Positions 16,759-25,065 of a DNA stretch of 64,000 nt are shown piece after piece; within the stretch, counting starts at the first letter, position 1, and each line of letters begins with the position of its first letter. Source of the stretch: Methylomicrobium agile (GTDB taxonomy: Bacteria; Pseudomonadota; Gammaproteobacteria; Methylococcales; Methylomonadaceae); contig NZ_JPOJ01000001.1 in assembly GCF_000733855.1 (NCBI RefSeq), positions 868,001-932,000 on the forward strand, given 5' to 3'. The notes under the pieces were generated by a model. That model was not told where the DNA came from. It worked only from the letters and a program-made list of their open reading frames with translations, and ran no database searches. The position numbers and the translations under genes were made by a program.

Positions 16759-17565
16759 ATGCTTGCATATGACTCCAATCCACAACAGAATTCCCTGCTC
16801 AATGCGCTGCCCCGGCATACCCAGGAGCGGCTGTCGCCGATGCTGGAACTGATCCAGATCAAACAGGGCCAGGTGCTTTACGAGTTGAACCATCCGCTCT
16901 TTTATGTGTATTTTCCCACCACTTCCGTTATTTCCCTGCTGAATCTGCTGGAGAACGGCACTTCCGCCGAAATTGCCGGCGTCGGCAACGAAGGCATGCT
17001 GGGCGTATCCCTGTTCATGAGCGGCGAATCGATGCATAACCTGGCGGTCGTGCAAAGCGCCGGCCATGCCTATCGCCTGAAAGGCAGCATCCTCCGGCAG
17101 GAGCTCAACCGTTCGGGCGGCCGCCGCGACGGCATGCTGCAAAAATTATTGCTGCACTATACCCAGGCTCTGTTTACCCAGACCGCGCAGACTGCGGTCT
17201 GCAACCGGCATCATTCGATAGAACAGCAACTGTGCCGCTATCTGCTCTCGACTCTCGACCGGCTCCCGTCGAAAGAACTGGCGATGACCCAGGAACTGAT
17301 CGCGAACATGCTCGGCGTCAGGCGCGAAGGGATTACCGAAGCCGCCGGCAAACTTCAGAAAAAAGGCCTGATCAACTACAGCCGCGGCCATATCACCATC
17401 ATCGACAGGCCAGGGCTGGAGAACCAGGCCTGCGAATGCTACAAAATAGTGAAACAGGAATTCAAGCGCTTATTGACTCACTATTACCCGCAAGTTTCCT
17501 CCGATTTTATCTCGCCTCCCCGCACCCTCCATAAAGTCATGCCGGCCCGTTATATTCATAAATAA
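16759..17565 (+). CDS. Crp/Fnr-family transcriptional regulator
   Basis: 268 residues: an N-terminal cyclic-nucleotide-binding-like beta-roll (about 20-145) and a C-terminal winged helix-turn-helix (about 175-225), with MTQELIANMLGVRREGITEAA in short form as the recognition region and NYSRGHITIID as the wing. The usual cAMP phosphate-binding Arg/Ser pair and the N-terminal Cys cluster of FNR are not visible, so the ligand is probably neither cAMP nor an iron-sulfur cluster. ATG 16759 follows GAGAGG. The targets are unknown; glmS lies immediately downstream on the opposite strand. Confidence 0.85.
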   Translation: MLAYDSNPQQNSLLNALPRHTQERLSPMLELIQIKQGQVLYELNHPLFYVYFPTTSVISLLNLLENGTSAEIAGVGNEGMLGVSLFMSGESMHNLAVVQSAGHAYRLKGSILRQELNRSGGRRDGMLQKLLLHYTQALFTQTAQTAVCNRHHSIEQQLCRYLLSTLDRLPSKELAMTQELIANMLGVRREGITEAAGKLQKKGLINYSRGHITIIDRPGLENQACECYKIVKQEFKRLLTHYYPQVSSDFISPPRTLHKVMPARYIHK

Positions 17566-17596
17566 ATGACCGCAACGGCCTGCTCCTTTGAATGGG

Positions 17597-19429
17597 CTAT
17601 TCCACGGTGACCGATTTCGCAAGATTTCTCGGCTGATCGATATCGGTGCCTTTCAAAGCCGCGACATGATAAGACAACAGCTGCAAAGGGATATTGTAAA
17701 CGGCGGGCGAGAGATGGTTTTCGACCTGCGGCACCTTGATAATCTTGAAGTTGCCGGCCTCAACCGCCGATGCGAGCCGTTCATCGATGAACACGATCAG
17801 TTGCCCGTCCCGGGCGCTCACCTCCTCCATATTGGCTTTCAGTTTTTCGAGCATGTGGTCGTTCGGCGCGACCGTAACGACCGGCATCCCCGCATCGATC
17901 AGCGCCAGGGGGCCATGTTTCAGCTCGCCCGCCGGATAGGCCTCGGCATGGATATAGGAGATTTCCTTCAGCTTCAGCGCTCCCTCCAGCGCGATCGGGT
18001 AATGGCTTCCCCGGCCTAAAAACAACGCATGATGTTTCTCGGTGAACTGTCTCGCCAAATTTTTGATTTCGTCATTCAGCTGCAGAACTTTTTCGATTTC
18101 GGCCGGCAGATTGAACAATTCGGCGGTAATTTGGCGTTCGAGCGCCTCGGACAGTCCGAACCGCCTTCCAAGCGCGATGACCAGCAACATCGATACGGTC
18201 AGCTGCGAAGTAAAGGCTTTGGTCGAGGCTACCCCGATTTCGGGACCCGCCCGGGTCATCAATACCGCGTCGGCCTCTCTGACCAGCGAGCTTTCGGGCA
18301 CATTGCAGATCGCCAGCGAATATTTCGCCCCCCGTTTTTTGGCTTCCTGGAGCGCTGCCAGCGTGTCCGCAGTTTCGCCGGATTGCGAAATGGCGACGGC
18401 CAGGGTGTCCGGGCCCAGTATCGGCTCCCGGTAACGAAACTCGCTGGCGATTTCGACGCTGCAGGGGATCCGGGCCAGTCTTTCAAGCCAGTAGCGGGCA
18501 ATCAGGCCGGCATGGTAACTGGTGCCGCAGGCCACGATCTGCACGGCCCTGACGGCATCGAAGATTTCGGCGGCACGGCGTCCGAAAGCGCTTTCCTGCA
18601 GCCGGTTATCCACGAATCGACCTTGCAGCGTACGCGCGACGGCAAAAGACTGCTCGAAAATCTCCTTCAGCATGAAATGGCGGTATTCGCCTTTTTCGAT
18701 CGAGTCGGCCGTTAACAGGCTTTCCTTTACCGGACGTACCGCTTTCCGGCCATTCCTGTCGAAAACCGTTACGCCGCTCTGACGAATCGCCGCAATATCG
18801 CCGTTTTCCAGAAAGATGAAGCGTTGCGTGACCGGGAGCAAAGCGGCCACATCGGAGGCGATGAAATATTCGCCGGCCCCGACCCCGATAACCAGGGGGC
18901 TGCCTTGCCGACAGGCGACCAGAAGACCCGGCTCGTCGTTGCTCATGATGCCCAGGGCATAAGTTCCCTCGAATTTGGGGATGGACCGCTTGACGGCATT
19001 CAAGAGCCCGTCCGTATGGCGCAAGGCGTCGAAAATCTCGTTCACGATCACTTCAGTATCGGTTTCCGAAGCGAACACATAGCCGTTTTTCAGCTGCTGC
19101 TCCTGCAGTTGCCGGTAATTTTCGATAATGCCGTTATGCACGACGGCGATCTTGTTCCGGCAAATATGCGGATGCGCATTCTCGGAACTCGGTTTGCCGT
19201 GGGTGGCCCAGCGGGTATGCGCGATGCCGGTACAACCGGAAATCGGATCTTCATCCAGGAGATCCTGAAGATTCTTGACTTTACCCTGCATGCGCTTACA
19301 GCATATCCCCTGCTCGCCGATAACGGCCAAACCGGCCGAATCATAACCCCGGTATTCCAGCTTTTTTAGTCCGTCCATTAAAATGGGGACTAAATTACTT
19401 TTAACTACACCGCCTACAATTCCACACAT
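17597..19429 (-). CDS. glmS: Glutamine-fructose-6-phosphate aminotransferase (isomerizing)
   Basis: Makes glucosamine 6-phosphate from fructose 6-phosphate and glutamine, the entry to UDP-N-acetylglucosamine for peptidoglycan and lipopolysaccharide. The 610-residue protein has the N-terminal glutamine amidotransferase domain (MCGIVGG, nucleophile Cys2, and HTRWATHG), then two SIS domains (CGTSYHAG, SQSGETADT, STKAFTSQ) and the C-terminal KSVTVE tail. The open frame runs upstream to 19564, but ATG 19429, with GGAGG seven bases upstream, exposes Cys2 and is required for catalysis. The leader contains three consecutive hairpins. It competes with the RuMP cycle for fructose 6-phosphate, although it lies away from that operon. 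Confidence 0.96.
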   Translation of the reverse strand: MCGIVGGVVKSNLVPILMDGLKKLEYRGYDSAGLAVIGEQGICCKRMQGKVKNLQDLLDEDPISGCTGIAHTRWATHGKPSSENAHPHICRNKIAVVHNGIIENYRQLQEQQLKNGYVFASETDTEVIVNEIFDALRHTDGLLNAVKRSIPKFEGTYALGIMSNDEPGLLVACRQGSPLVIGVGAGEYFIASDVAALLPVTQRFIFLENGDIAAIRQSGVTVFDRNGRKAVRPVKESLLTADSIEKGEYRHFMLKEIFEQSFAVARTLQGRFVDNRLQESAFGRRAAEIFDAVRAVQIVACGTSYHAGLIARYWLERLARIPCSVEIASEFRYREPILGPDTLAVAISQSGETADTLAALQEAKKRGAKYSLAICNVPESSLVREADAVLMTRAGPEIGVASTKAFTSQLTVSMLLVIALGRRFGLSEALERQITAELFNLPAEIEKVLQLNDEIKNLARQFTEKHHALFLGRGSHYPIALEGALKLKEISYIHAEAYPAGELKHGPLALIDAGMPVVTVAPNDHMLEKLKANMEEVSARDGQLIVFIDERLASAVEAGNFKIIKVPQVENHLSPAVYNIPLQLLSYHVAALKGTDIDQPRNLAKSVTVE

Positions 19430-20083
19430 CCGTACCCTCCTTTCTGGTGCATAGGCGGATCGCCTATCGGCATCCGCCCTACTTTGGAAGCCGCGTAGTA
19501 AGGCGGAACGCGCCAGCGGTTCCGCCGGAGAACGACGACTCACCGGCAGGTCGCCTGCCGGCATCTACTTTTGCCTATCGGTCCCTCTTACCTGGCACCC
19601 TGCGAATTTCTCATCTTATGTTTAACGGCATTGCCGGCCCGTATCCCGGAAACCTGTGCTGAATATTACATGATTTGCATAAACGAATAAGCTGATTCGA
19701 CAACAGGTTACCTGTCGGTACCTGTGATTTTCCGGACGATTGCCGGTTTCCGCCGTACCCGCGATTCGTTAAAAAATACCGCCATTCCGGCATAGGCACA
19801 GGACACAAAAGAAATGCCGAAACCAGCCGCCTCGCTGGCAAGTCCGATCATATCCCTATGAACTGGATCCGGATCCACCCCTCAATTGCCCTAACTTCCG
19901 CATCCCTACAGATTCCTAAAAATTCCCCTTGTGCCCTGTGCCTATGCAAGTATGACGGTAAATCGAATGACGGGAGTTTTCCTACAGCAAGCTTTTACTG
20001 CAATGCGATAGATTAAGTATCTTATTCTCTTTTTTATAGACTAATTATTTATTTCAATGTAATCGGTACGCTAACGCACATAA
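19430..20083. other. Intergenic region between glmS and the IS200 remnant
   Basis: About 650 bases. The first 130 carry the hairpin-rich glmS leader. The rest shows no coding character on either strand and becomes AT-rich towards 20050. Confidence 0.5.
19451..19561 (-). repeat. Three consecutive hairpins in the glmS leader, two of them related repeats
   Basis: Stems: ATAGGCG-gat-CGCCTAT (19451-19467), GGCGGAAC..GTTCCGCC (19502-19526) and CCGGCAGG-tcg-CCTGCCGG (19543-19561). The first and third are versions of one module (GGCxGxTCGCCTxxCGGCATC), 92 bases apart. They lie 22 to 132 bases before the glmS start codon. Confidence 0.65.
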
Positions 20084-20512
20084 TCACATCCAACCCGATT
20101 TTGCGAAATAAAATTCTTCCGCTTCATAATCATCGAAATATTCTTTATCGGAAAGACGATTGGCCGAACCGATAACGGAATATCGATCTATTGAATAACT
20201 TTTTTCATGGCCAGGCTTTTGGGTTCTTTTAAAATTCTGACTTATCTCCAACGTGCCGTGGCCTTTCAGATAGCCCACCATTCTAGGATGGGCGTGTTTT
20301 TCAGATCCGCTACAATACCTTTTATTAGGGTCGTTAAACACGTTGCCTTCTACAATAAAAATACTTTTTTGCTTAGCAGACTCATTTAAAAAATGCCCCA
20401 AATATCTTCTCAAATTCCCCCCGATGAATACTACTTTCATTCTTCTTTTCGGGACCCAGACCAGTTGGTAGCCGCCATGCACGCGCCCGGGGATATTTCT
20501 ATATCGATTCAT
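20084..20512 (-). pseudogene. Decayed IS200/IS605-type TnpA (Y1) transposase
   Basis: 142 residues with clear traces of the IS200 Y1 transposase: YQLVWVPKRRMKV near the N-terminus and VGYLKGHGTLEI in the middle. The essential HUH metal-binding motif, expected after VEG-x-V, has been replaced by FNDPNKRYCSG, and the region that should hold the catalytic tyrosine (GYFVSTVG-type) reads DRYSVIGSA. The frame is still open but the protein should be inactive. There is no tnpB and no recognisable subterminal hairpin pair. The gene is best read as a remnant of an old insertion. Confidence 0.75.
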
Positions 20513-20701
20513 AGCATTCCTTTATATTGAAGTTCCGCGCGCCTGTATAAACAAACGGAACAAAAAAGAATCATTTTTGCAACGCATTCCTGAATCCTTG
20601 AGGGATAAAGTAGCGTTAGCGTTACAGGAAATCGGTGCGGTTCCGCACATACGCGATTAATTTCTGCACAGCCCCCGGCATGAAACGGCAAAAGCAGCTC
20701 C

Positions 20702-20722
20702 GTAGGGTACGCTGTGCGTACC
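20702..20722. repeat. Single copy of the TAGGGTACGC..GCGTACC repeat
   Basis: Identical in sequence to the left copy at 14228-14248. Here it stands alone, without an inverted partner nearby, in the gap before the unknown membrane-protein gene. Confidence 0.8.
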
Positions 20723-20795
20723 TTTTATCTACAGTTGCCCCACTCCGCGGTTCGTGGACGCGGGACGTGGGAACTATGGGGAACGTTATGATTGA

Positions 20796-20856
20796 CCCCA
20801 TCCTAAAGAGCTGAACCTTTCCTGCGGCCGTTTTTCAAACAAGGATGGGGTTTTTT
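20796..20856 (+). promoter_or_regulatory. Attenuator-like inverted repeat before the membrane-protein gene
   Basis: CCCCATCC (20796-20803) and GGATGGGG (20843-20850) can pair over a 39-base loop and are followed by TTTTTT, ending 11 bases before the start codon at 20868. It could be a terminator of an upstream transcript or an attenuator in the leader. Confidence 0.4.
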
Positions 20857-20867
20857 GGAGAGAATCA

Positions 20868-21863
20868 ATGCCATCCCTAAACAAAAATTCATACTCGGCC
20901 ATCCCTTTCGTTATTTTCGGCATTATTCTGATCACTGCGCTCTTTTTGAAATACTTCGAACCCCGCTTGCCGGAAGTTTTGCAGAAATGGGCGGAGCATA
21001 TGTCGATCGCGCTGATCGTTGCGGTGATCATAGGATTGACGTATGAATATACTTCGCATCTGTTCCGGGAAGAGATTCTGAAAAATCTTCTGCACGAGAG
21101 CCAGGAACAGGTTTACCAGGCATTGAAGGCCTACAGCGTACTGACTCCGGATGAAGTTTTTCATTTGTTAAAGGAAATCGCCAGCCAGATTAATCAAACA
21201 CCCACGCTTTTTTATCCGGCCCGCCCGGAGGGAAATGAATATACGTTTACCGAGAGCCTCGAGTTTTTCGATACGCTCGTCAAAATGCGCCCGAAGGAAA
21301 CTGTGAAGATACTCGGCACCTGGATAGAACCGAAAAGCCACAAGAACTTGAAGTATCTTGCCAGCGATTTCATCGGCAAATATCAGCTTTCCGAAATTGC
21401 CGAGGAACTTCGACGGCAGGCCGAACCGATCCTGCATGCGGGCGATCTGACGGACGACAATCGGGGATGGGTGCTGAACTACATCTGGGCTTATTCGCGT
21501 TGCGAGAAGCCGATCTATAAGCTTCTCGGGGAAATCATGCGCGCCACCACGGATCACGAAATAGAAAAATGGATCCTTTTTCTTCCGGTTCAGATGCCGT
21601 CCCTCGAATTTGCCAATATGATCAACACTTATCTCGAACGGGAAGCGCCGATCGCCGAAGATAACCTGTTATTGGTCATTCAAGCGGTCGCCTCGCTGCA
21701 CCGCGCGCAGGTCGCCGACGGCATCGCGATGCTGAAAAAGTTTCCGGACCGCTTCGGGCCTCACAATCAGGAAGATGTGGAGCGGATCTGGCGGAATTAC
21801 GCGCTGGTGCCGGAAGAGTTGAAAAGCATTTTTTTGCCGGCGGATACGCCATCCAATCCTTAG
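20868..21863 (+). CDS. Membrane protein of unknown function with large helical cytoplasmic domain
   Basis: 331 residues. Two hydrophobic segments near the N-terminus (about 12-29 and 46-62) with a short loop between, then about 260 soluble, mostly helical residues without Cys clusters or nucleotide-binding motifs. The alternating amphipathic helices (for example 180-310) resemble a helical-repeat fold, but I cannot name one. ATG 20868 follows GGAGAG at good spacing. An inverted repeat with a T-run lies immediately upstream. There are no co-directional neighbours within 1 kb, so context gives no function. Confidence 0.75.
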   Translation: MPSLNKNSYSAIPFVIFGIILITALFLKYFEPRLPEVLQKWAEHMSIALIVAVIIGLTYEYTSHLFREEILKNLLHESQEQVYQALKAYSVLTPDEVFHLLKEIASQINQTPTLFYPARPEGNEYTFTESLEFFDTLVKMRPKETVKILGTWIEPKSHKNLKYLASDFIGKYQLSEIAEELRRQAEPILHAGDLTDDNRGWVLNYIWAYSRCEKPIYKLLGEIMRATTDHEIEKWILFLPVQMPSLEFANMINTYLEREAPIAEDNLLLVIQAVASLHRAQVADGIAMLKKFPDRFGPHNQEDVERIWRNYALVPEELKSIFLPADTPSNP

Positions 21864-22005
21864 ATTCGCAAAGCCAGCCTTGCAACTCCTTAGCCTGTAG
21901 AGCGGATTCGCACCAGCAGTCCGCCTTGTGGGACATCGCGACCGATGGACTTCCTGCGTCAGCCCATCCTACCGTACTACGCGGGGTGTGGGGACGAGAT
22001 GAAAA

Positions 22006-22731
22006 TCAATACTCCCACCCACCCGACACCGAAAGCAGCGAGCCGGTGATGATTTCGGGGCTGTCGTAAATCAGCCAGGCGACCGTTTTGCCGATTTCCT
22101 CGGGCATCACCGGCCGGCCGTAAGGAATCTGCGCGGCCATCGCCTGCCGTTCCTCGGCGCCGATGTCCTGGTCTTCGGTCAGGCCGGGGCAGATCGCGTT
22201 GACCCGCACCTTGTCCGGCGCCAGCGCCGCCGCCAGGCTTTTGGTCAAGGCCGCGACGCCGGTTTTGGCGGACGAGTAACCGGCCGACATCGGCCAGGGC
22301 TTGATGTTGTCCACGCCGGAAAACGCGAAATTGACGATCTGCCCCCGGCTAAGCCGCAAGGCGTCCAGCGCGTAATGGCAGGTATGGAAACACGAGTTCA
22401 GATTCAGGTCGATGTCGGCCAGCCAGTCCTCGGGAGTAACTTCCAGAATGTTTTTGTAAACGTAGGGCCCGACCCCGTTGACCAGTCCGTCGAGCCGGCC
22501 GAAGCGCTCCAGCGCATGAGCGATCAGCGCCTTCGCGTTACCGGGCCGGGTCAGGTCGGTTTGACAGAAACTGTACTCGCCGCCCCGGGCATCCAGCCAG
22601 GCGGCCAGCACGTCGGCCTTTTGCCGGTTAGCGTGATAATGCAGCACCAGCTGCGCTCCGCGCTCGGCCAGCGCTTGGCAGACAGCCAGCCCGATGGCCG
22701 ACGTGCTGCCTGTAATCAATAGCGTCTTCAT
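22006..22731 (-). CDS. Short-chain dehydrogenase/reductase (SDR)
   Basis: 241 residues with the classical SDR pattern: TGSTSAIG nucleotide-binding loop (about 7-14), NGVGPYV in place of NNAG, a catalytic Ser in FAFSGVD, and YSSAK (Tyr-x3-Lys). The sequence resembles pteridine or dihydromonapterin reductases and 3-oxoacyl-ACP reductases; I cannot decide the substrate. ATG 22731 (MKTLLITGS) is chosen; a TTG 15 bases upstream (22746) is possible. It lies 27 bases after the GNAT-peptidase gene in the same direction, so it is probably the third gene of a small operon with that gene and the DUF2817 gene. Confidence 0.85.
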   Translation of the reverse strand: MKTLLITGSTSAIGLAVCQALAERGAQLVLHYHANRQKADVLAAWLDARGGEYSFCQTDLTRPGNAKALIAHALERFGRLDGLVNGVGPYVYKNILEVTPEDWLADIDLNLNSCFHTCHYALDALRLSRGQIVNFAFSGVDNIKPWPMSAGYSSAKTGVAALTKSLAAALAPDKVRVNAICPGLTEDQDIGAEERQAMAAQIPYGRPVMPEEIGKTVAWLIYDSPEIITGSLLSVSGGWEY

Positions 22732-22758
22732 CTTTTTACTCGCCAAAACAGCGTTTAC

Positions 22759-23871
22759 TCACTCCGGCCAGAGAATCACCGCAGTCCGCAGCCGGTTCTT
22801 GCCGAAGCAGGACATCCGGTCGAAATCGTTGCGCGCGACCGGCACGAACTGGCAGTCCAGCTCGCTCCGGTGATCCTCATCGGGATCGGGATCGTGCATG
22901 TACAGGCAGGTCTCGTCATAGCCGCTCATCACTACCCAGTGCGGCGCTTTTTTCCGGTCCAGCTGATAGGTGCTGATCAGGATCACCGGAATCGCGCCGC
23001 TATTGAACGCCGCGATTAAATCGTTCTGAGTGACGTTCGCATAATGGATCGGAATGCCCTGCACTTCGGCATCGCGCTTGAACGAATTGTCGACCAGCTC
23101 CAGTATCTGTTTCTTCTCTTCGCTGCGCACGCCGTCGATGAACAGCGTCTCCAGCCGCCGGCTGATCCAGACTTCGACCCGGAAGCCGCGCCGCTTCGCC
23201 GCCAGCGCCAGGCCGATAGGATGACAGCCGCCGTGGCCGGAGGTCATGAAGATCGTCGTCGCCTCGCGCCACAGATTGATTTCTTCCTCGCGCGAAGGCT
23301 GATACGCGTCGTTCAGCCCGTGCATCGCCATCATCAGGGAGGCGGGGCCGCAGGTAAACGGGGTCGTTTGCCGGAGCCAGGGCACGGGCTTATGCTGGAG
23401 GGTATCGTGATAATGGCGGATCGTTTTCTGGAAGCGGAGCGCGTCCCTGTGATCTTCGTAATAGTCCCGGTACAGGCCGAACTGCTGGAAGCCCAGCCTT
23501 TCGTAGAGGCGGATCGCGGGCGTATTGTCGACGCTGACTTCGAGCCTGAGGTACAGCCTGCCGCTGTCGAGCGCGGCCTGCTCGCCGGCCGCCATCAGCA
23601 TTTTGGCGATCCCGGTACCTCGAAGCCGGCGGTTGACCGCCAGCGAATAGACCCGCGCCAGCCAAGTGCCGGGATGGTAGATGACCAGGATATAGCCCGC
23701 AACCCGGCGCTCGACCTCGGCAATCAAAAGCGCCCGATGCTCGGCCAGTATCCAGTGCCGGAAACTGCGCCGGCTCAAGCGGTCGGTTTCGAAACTGTCG
23801 TTTTCGAGCTTGACGAGGCCGTCGAGGTCGTCGAGATTGGCCGGCCGGATCAGGATCGCTTCGCTATTCAT
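22759..23871 (-). CDS. GNAT acetyltransferase fused to a C39-type cysteine peptidase domain
   Basis: 370 residues in two domains. Residues 8-150 form a RimI-like N-acetyltransferase with the acetyl-CoA loop RRLRGTG (81-87) and IRLYERLGF. Residues 160-368 form a papain-fold C39-like domain with oxyanion Gln168, nucleophile Cys174 in TPFTCGPA, and a catalytic His in KKAPHWVVMSG. No ABC transporter domain is present, so this is not a bacteriocin exporter. The start codon overlaps the stop of the upstream DUF2817 gene by eight bases. Fusion of an acetyltransferase with a peptidase suggests modification and trimming of the same peptide or protein N-terminus; the target is unknown. Confidence 0.85.
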   Translation of the reverse strand: MNSEAILIRPANLDDLDGLVKLENDSFETDRLSRRSFRHWILAEHRALLIAEVERRVAGYILVIYHPGTWLARVYSLAVNRRLRGTGIAKMLMAAGEQAALDSGRLYLRLEVSVDNTPAIRLYERLGFQQFGLYRDYYEDHRDALRFQKTIRHYHDTLQHKPVPWLRQTTPFTCGPASLMMAMHGLNDAYQPSREEEINLWREATTIFMTSGHGGCHPIGLALAAKRRGFRVEVWISRRLETLFIDGVRSEEKKQILELVDNSFKRDAEVQGIPIHYANVTQNDLIAAFNSGAIPVILISTYQLDRKKAPHWVVMSGYDETCLYMHDPDPDEDHRSELDCQFVPVARNDFDRMSCFGKNRLRTAVILWPE

Positions 23872-24964
23872 CCGCCTGCCATCCCGCCAAAGCCTGTGCG
23901 ATTACCTGACGGGCACGAAACAGCACCATTTCGCGCCAGGCCCGGTCGGCGGGACAAAAATGCCGCAGCATCGCGGCGCTGTGCCGCCCGCGCACATCGA
24001 TCGGCGCCGGCTCGCCCCATAATTGATGATCGCGCAGGAGCACCTCGAACAGCCGGTCGGTGCTGTAACTGCCGAACTCGAGCGTAACATAGCAGCTCTG
24101 CGCATTCATGATCTTGTGCCAGGCATAATCGAGCAGACCGGATTTCGGCACCGAACTGGACGTGCCGAGCAAAGGCAGGGTGACCGAATCGCCGTACAGG
24201 CGCACCGCCTCCGCGGTGCCGGCGCTGCCCGGTTCGTGGTCGCAGATGATCTCGCCGTAGCCGTACGCGCCGAGGCCGGTATGCAGATCGATCACGCTCA
24301 GATCCCGCTCCGGAAGCGCATGGATGTCGAACAATCGCTCGATCACCTGCCGCCCGTGGCTGAGTCTGCCGCCACCGTAAAAAGGGCCTTTCGGATCGTG
24401 ATACTGGCCGGCGCTAACGGCCTTTTCGAGCGCGATTCGGCCGTGGCGCCTTTCAAAATCGGCCAGCCATTTTCGCCTTTGTTCGGGATCGTCCAGAAAC
24501 AGCGCCTCGCGCAATTCTCTGTAGCCGTCGTTTACGGGCAAAGGCTCCGAAAAATCGACGAAGTTGCGGTTCAGATCGATCCCGTCCGCATCGCAGCGCC
24601 GCCGCCAGGCATAGCCCCACGGAGTCAGCGCATGCACGGCCAATAACGCGGTGCGCGCCGGCAGCGCGATATCGCCTGCGGCCAGCATCTGCAAATGGTC
24701 GATCTGAATCGCACTGCCCGCATAACCTTCGATACCGTGCGTGCCGCCGAGCAGCACGATGACTCTGTCGGCTTGCGGCGGCCCGATCCAGACGCTGTCG
24801 GTAAACAAGGGCTCGCCCTCGGGACCGGCGCCGGCACATGGAAAAGCCCGATGCCCGGCATCCGGCAATCCGGACAGCAGCGCCAGCCAGCGCGCTCTGG
24901 CCGCGGCATAGCTTTCGGGAAAAACCTCCGTATTCAACGGCACGAACGGTAAACGGTAAGACAT
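23864..24964 (-). CDS. DUF2817 (M14-like) zinc metallopeptidase
   Basis: 366 residues. The motif GGTHGIEG contains the M14-type H-x2-E pair (H76, E79), followed by an Arg/Asn substrate region IDLNRNFVDF and a third zinc-ligand candidate in VIDLHTGLG. These fit the DUF2817 branch of the carboxypeptidase and deacylase superfamily. There is no signal peptide, so it is cytosolic. It is the first gene of the trio DUF2817, GNAT-C39, SDR and is translationally coupled to the second. A concerted peptide-processing role is an inference from the overlap. Confidence 0.85.
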   Translation of the reverse strand: MSYRLPFVPLNTEVFPESYAAARARWLALLSGLPDAGHRAFPCAGAGPEGEPLFTDSVWIGPPQADRVIVLLGGTHGIEGYAGSAIQIDHLQMLAAGDIALPARTALLAVHALTPWGYAWRRRCDADGIDLNRNFVDFSEPLPVNDGYRELREALFLDDPEQRRKWLADFERRHGRIALEKAVSAGQYHDPKGPFYGGGRLSHGRQVIERLFDIHALPERDLSVIDLHTGLGAYGYGEIICDHEPGSAGTAEAVRLYGDSVTLPLLGTSSSVPKSGLLDYAWHKIMNAQSCYVTLEFGSYSTDRLFEVLLRDHQLWGEPAPIDVRGRHSAAMLRHFCPADRAWREMVLFRARQVIAQALAGWQADE

Positions 24965-25065
24965 GCAATCCGCGGCGATTTTCAGTTTCGAGGGCGTTAT
25001 CGTATCACGCCGCCTGCCGCCTTCCTACCCGAAGCCGGCCTCATGACTTAACGGAGCACGGACGA

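Noticed and set aside
19430-19561. glmS ribozyme or riboswitch
   Set aside because: The glmS ribozyme is known mainly from Gram-positive bacteria, and the hairpins here do not show its nested pseudoknot core.
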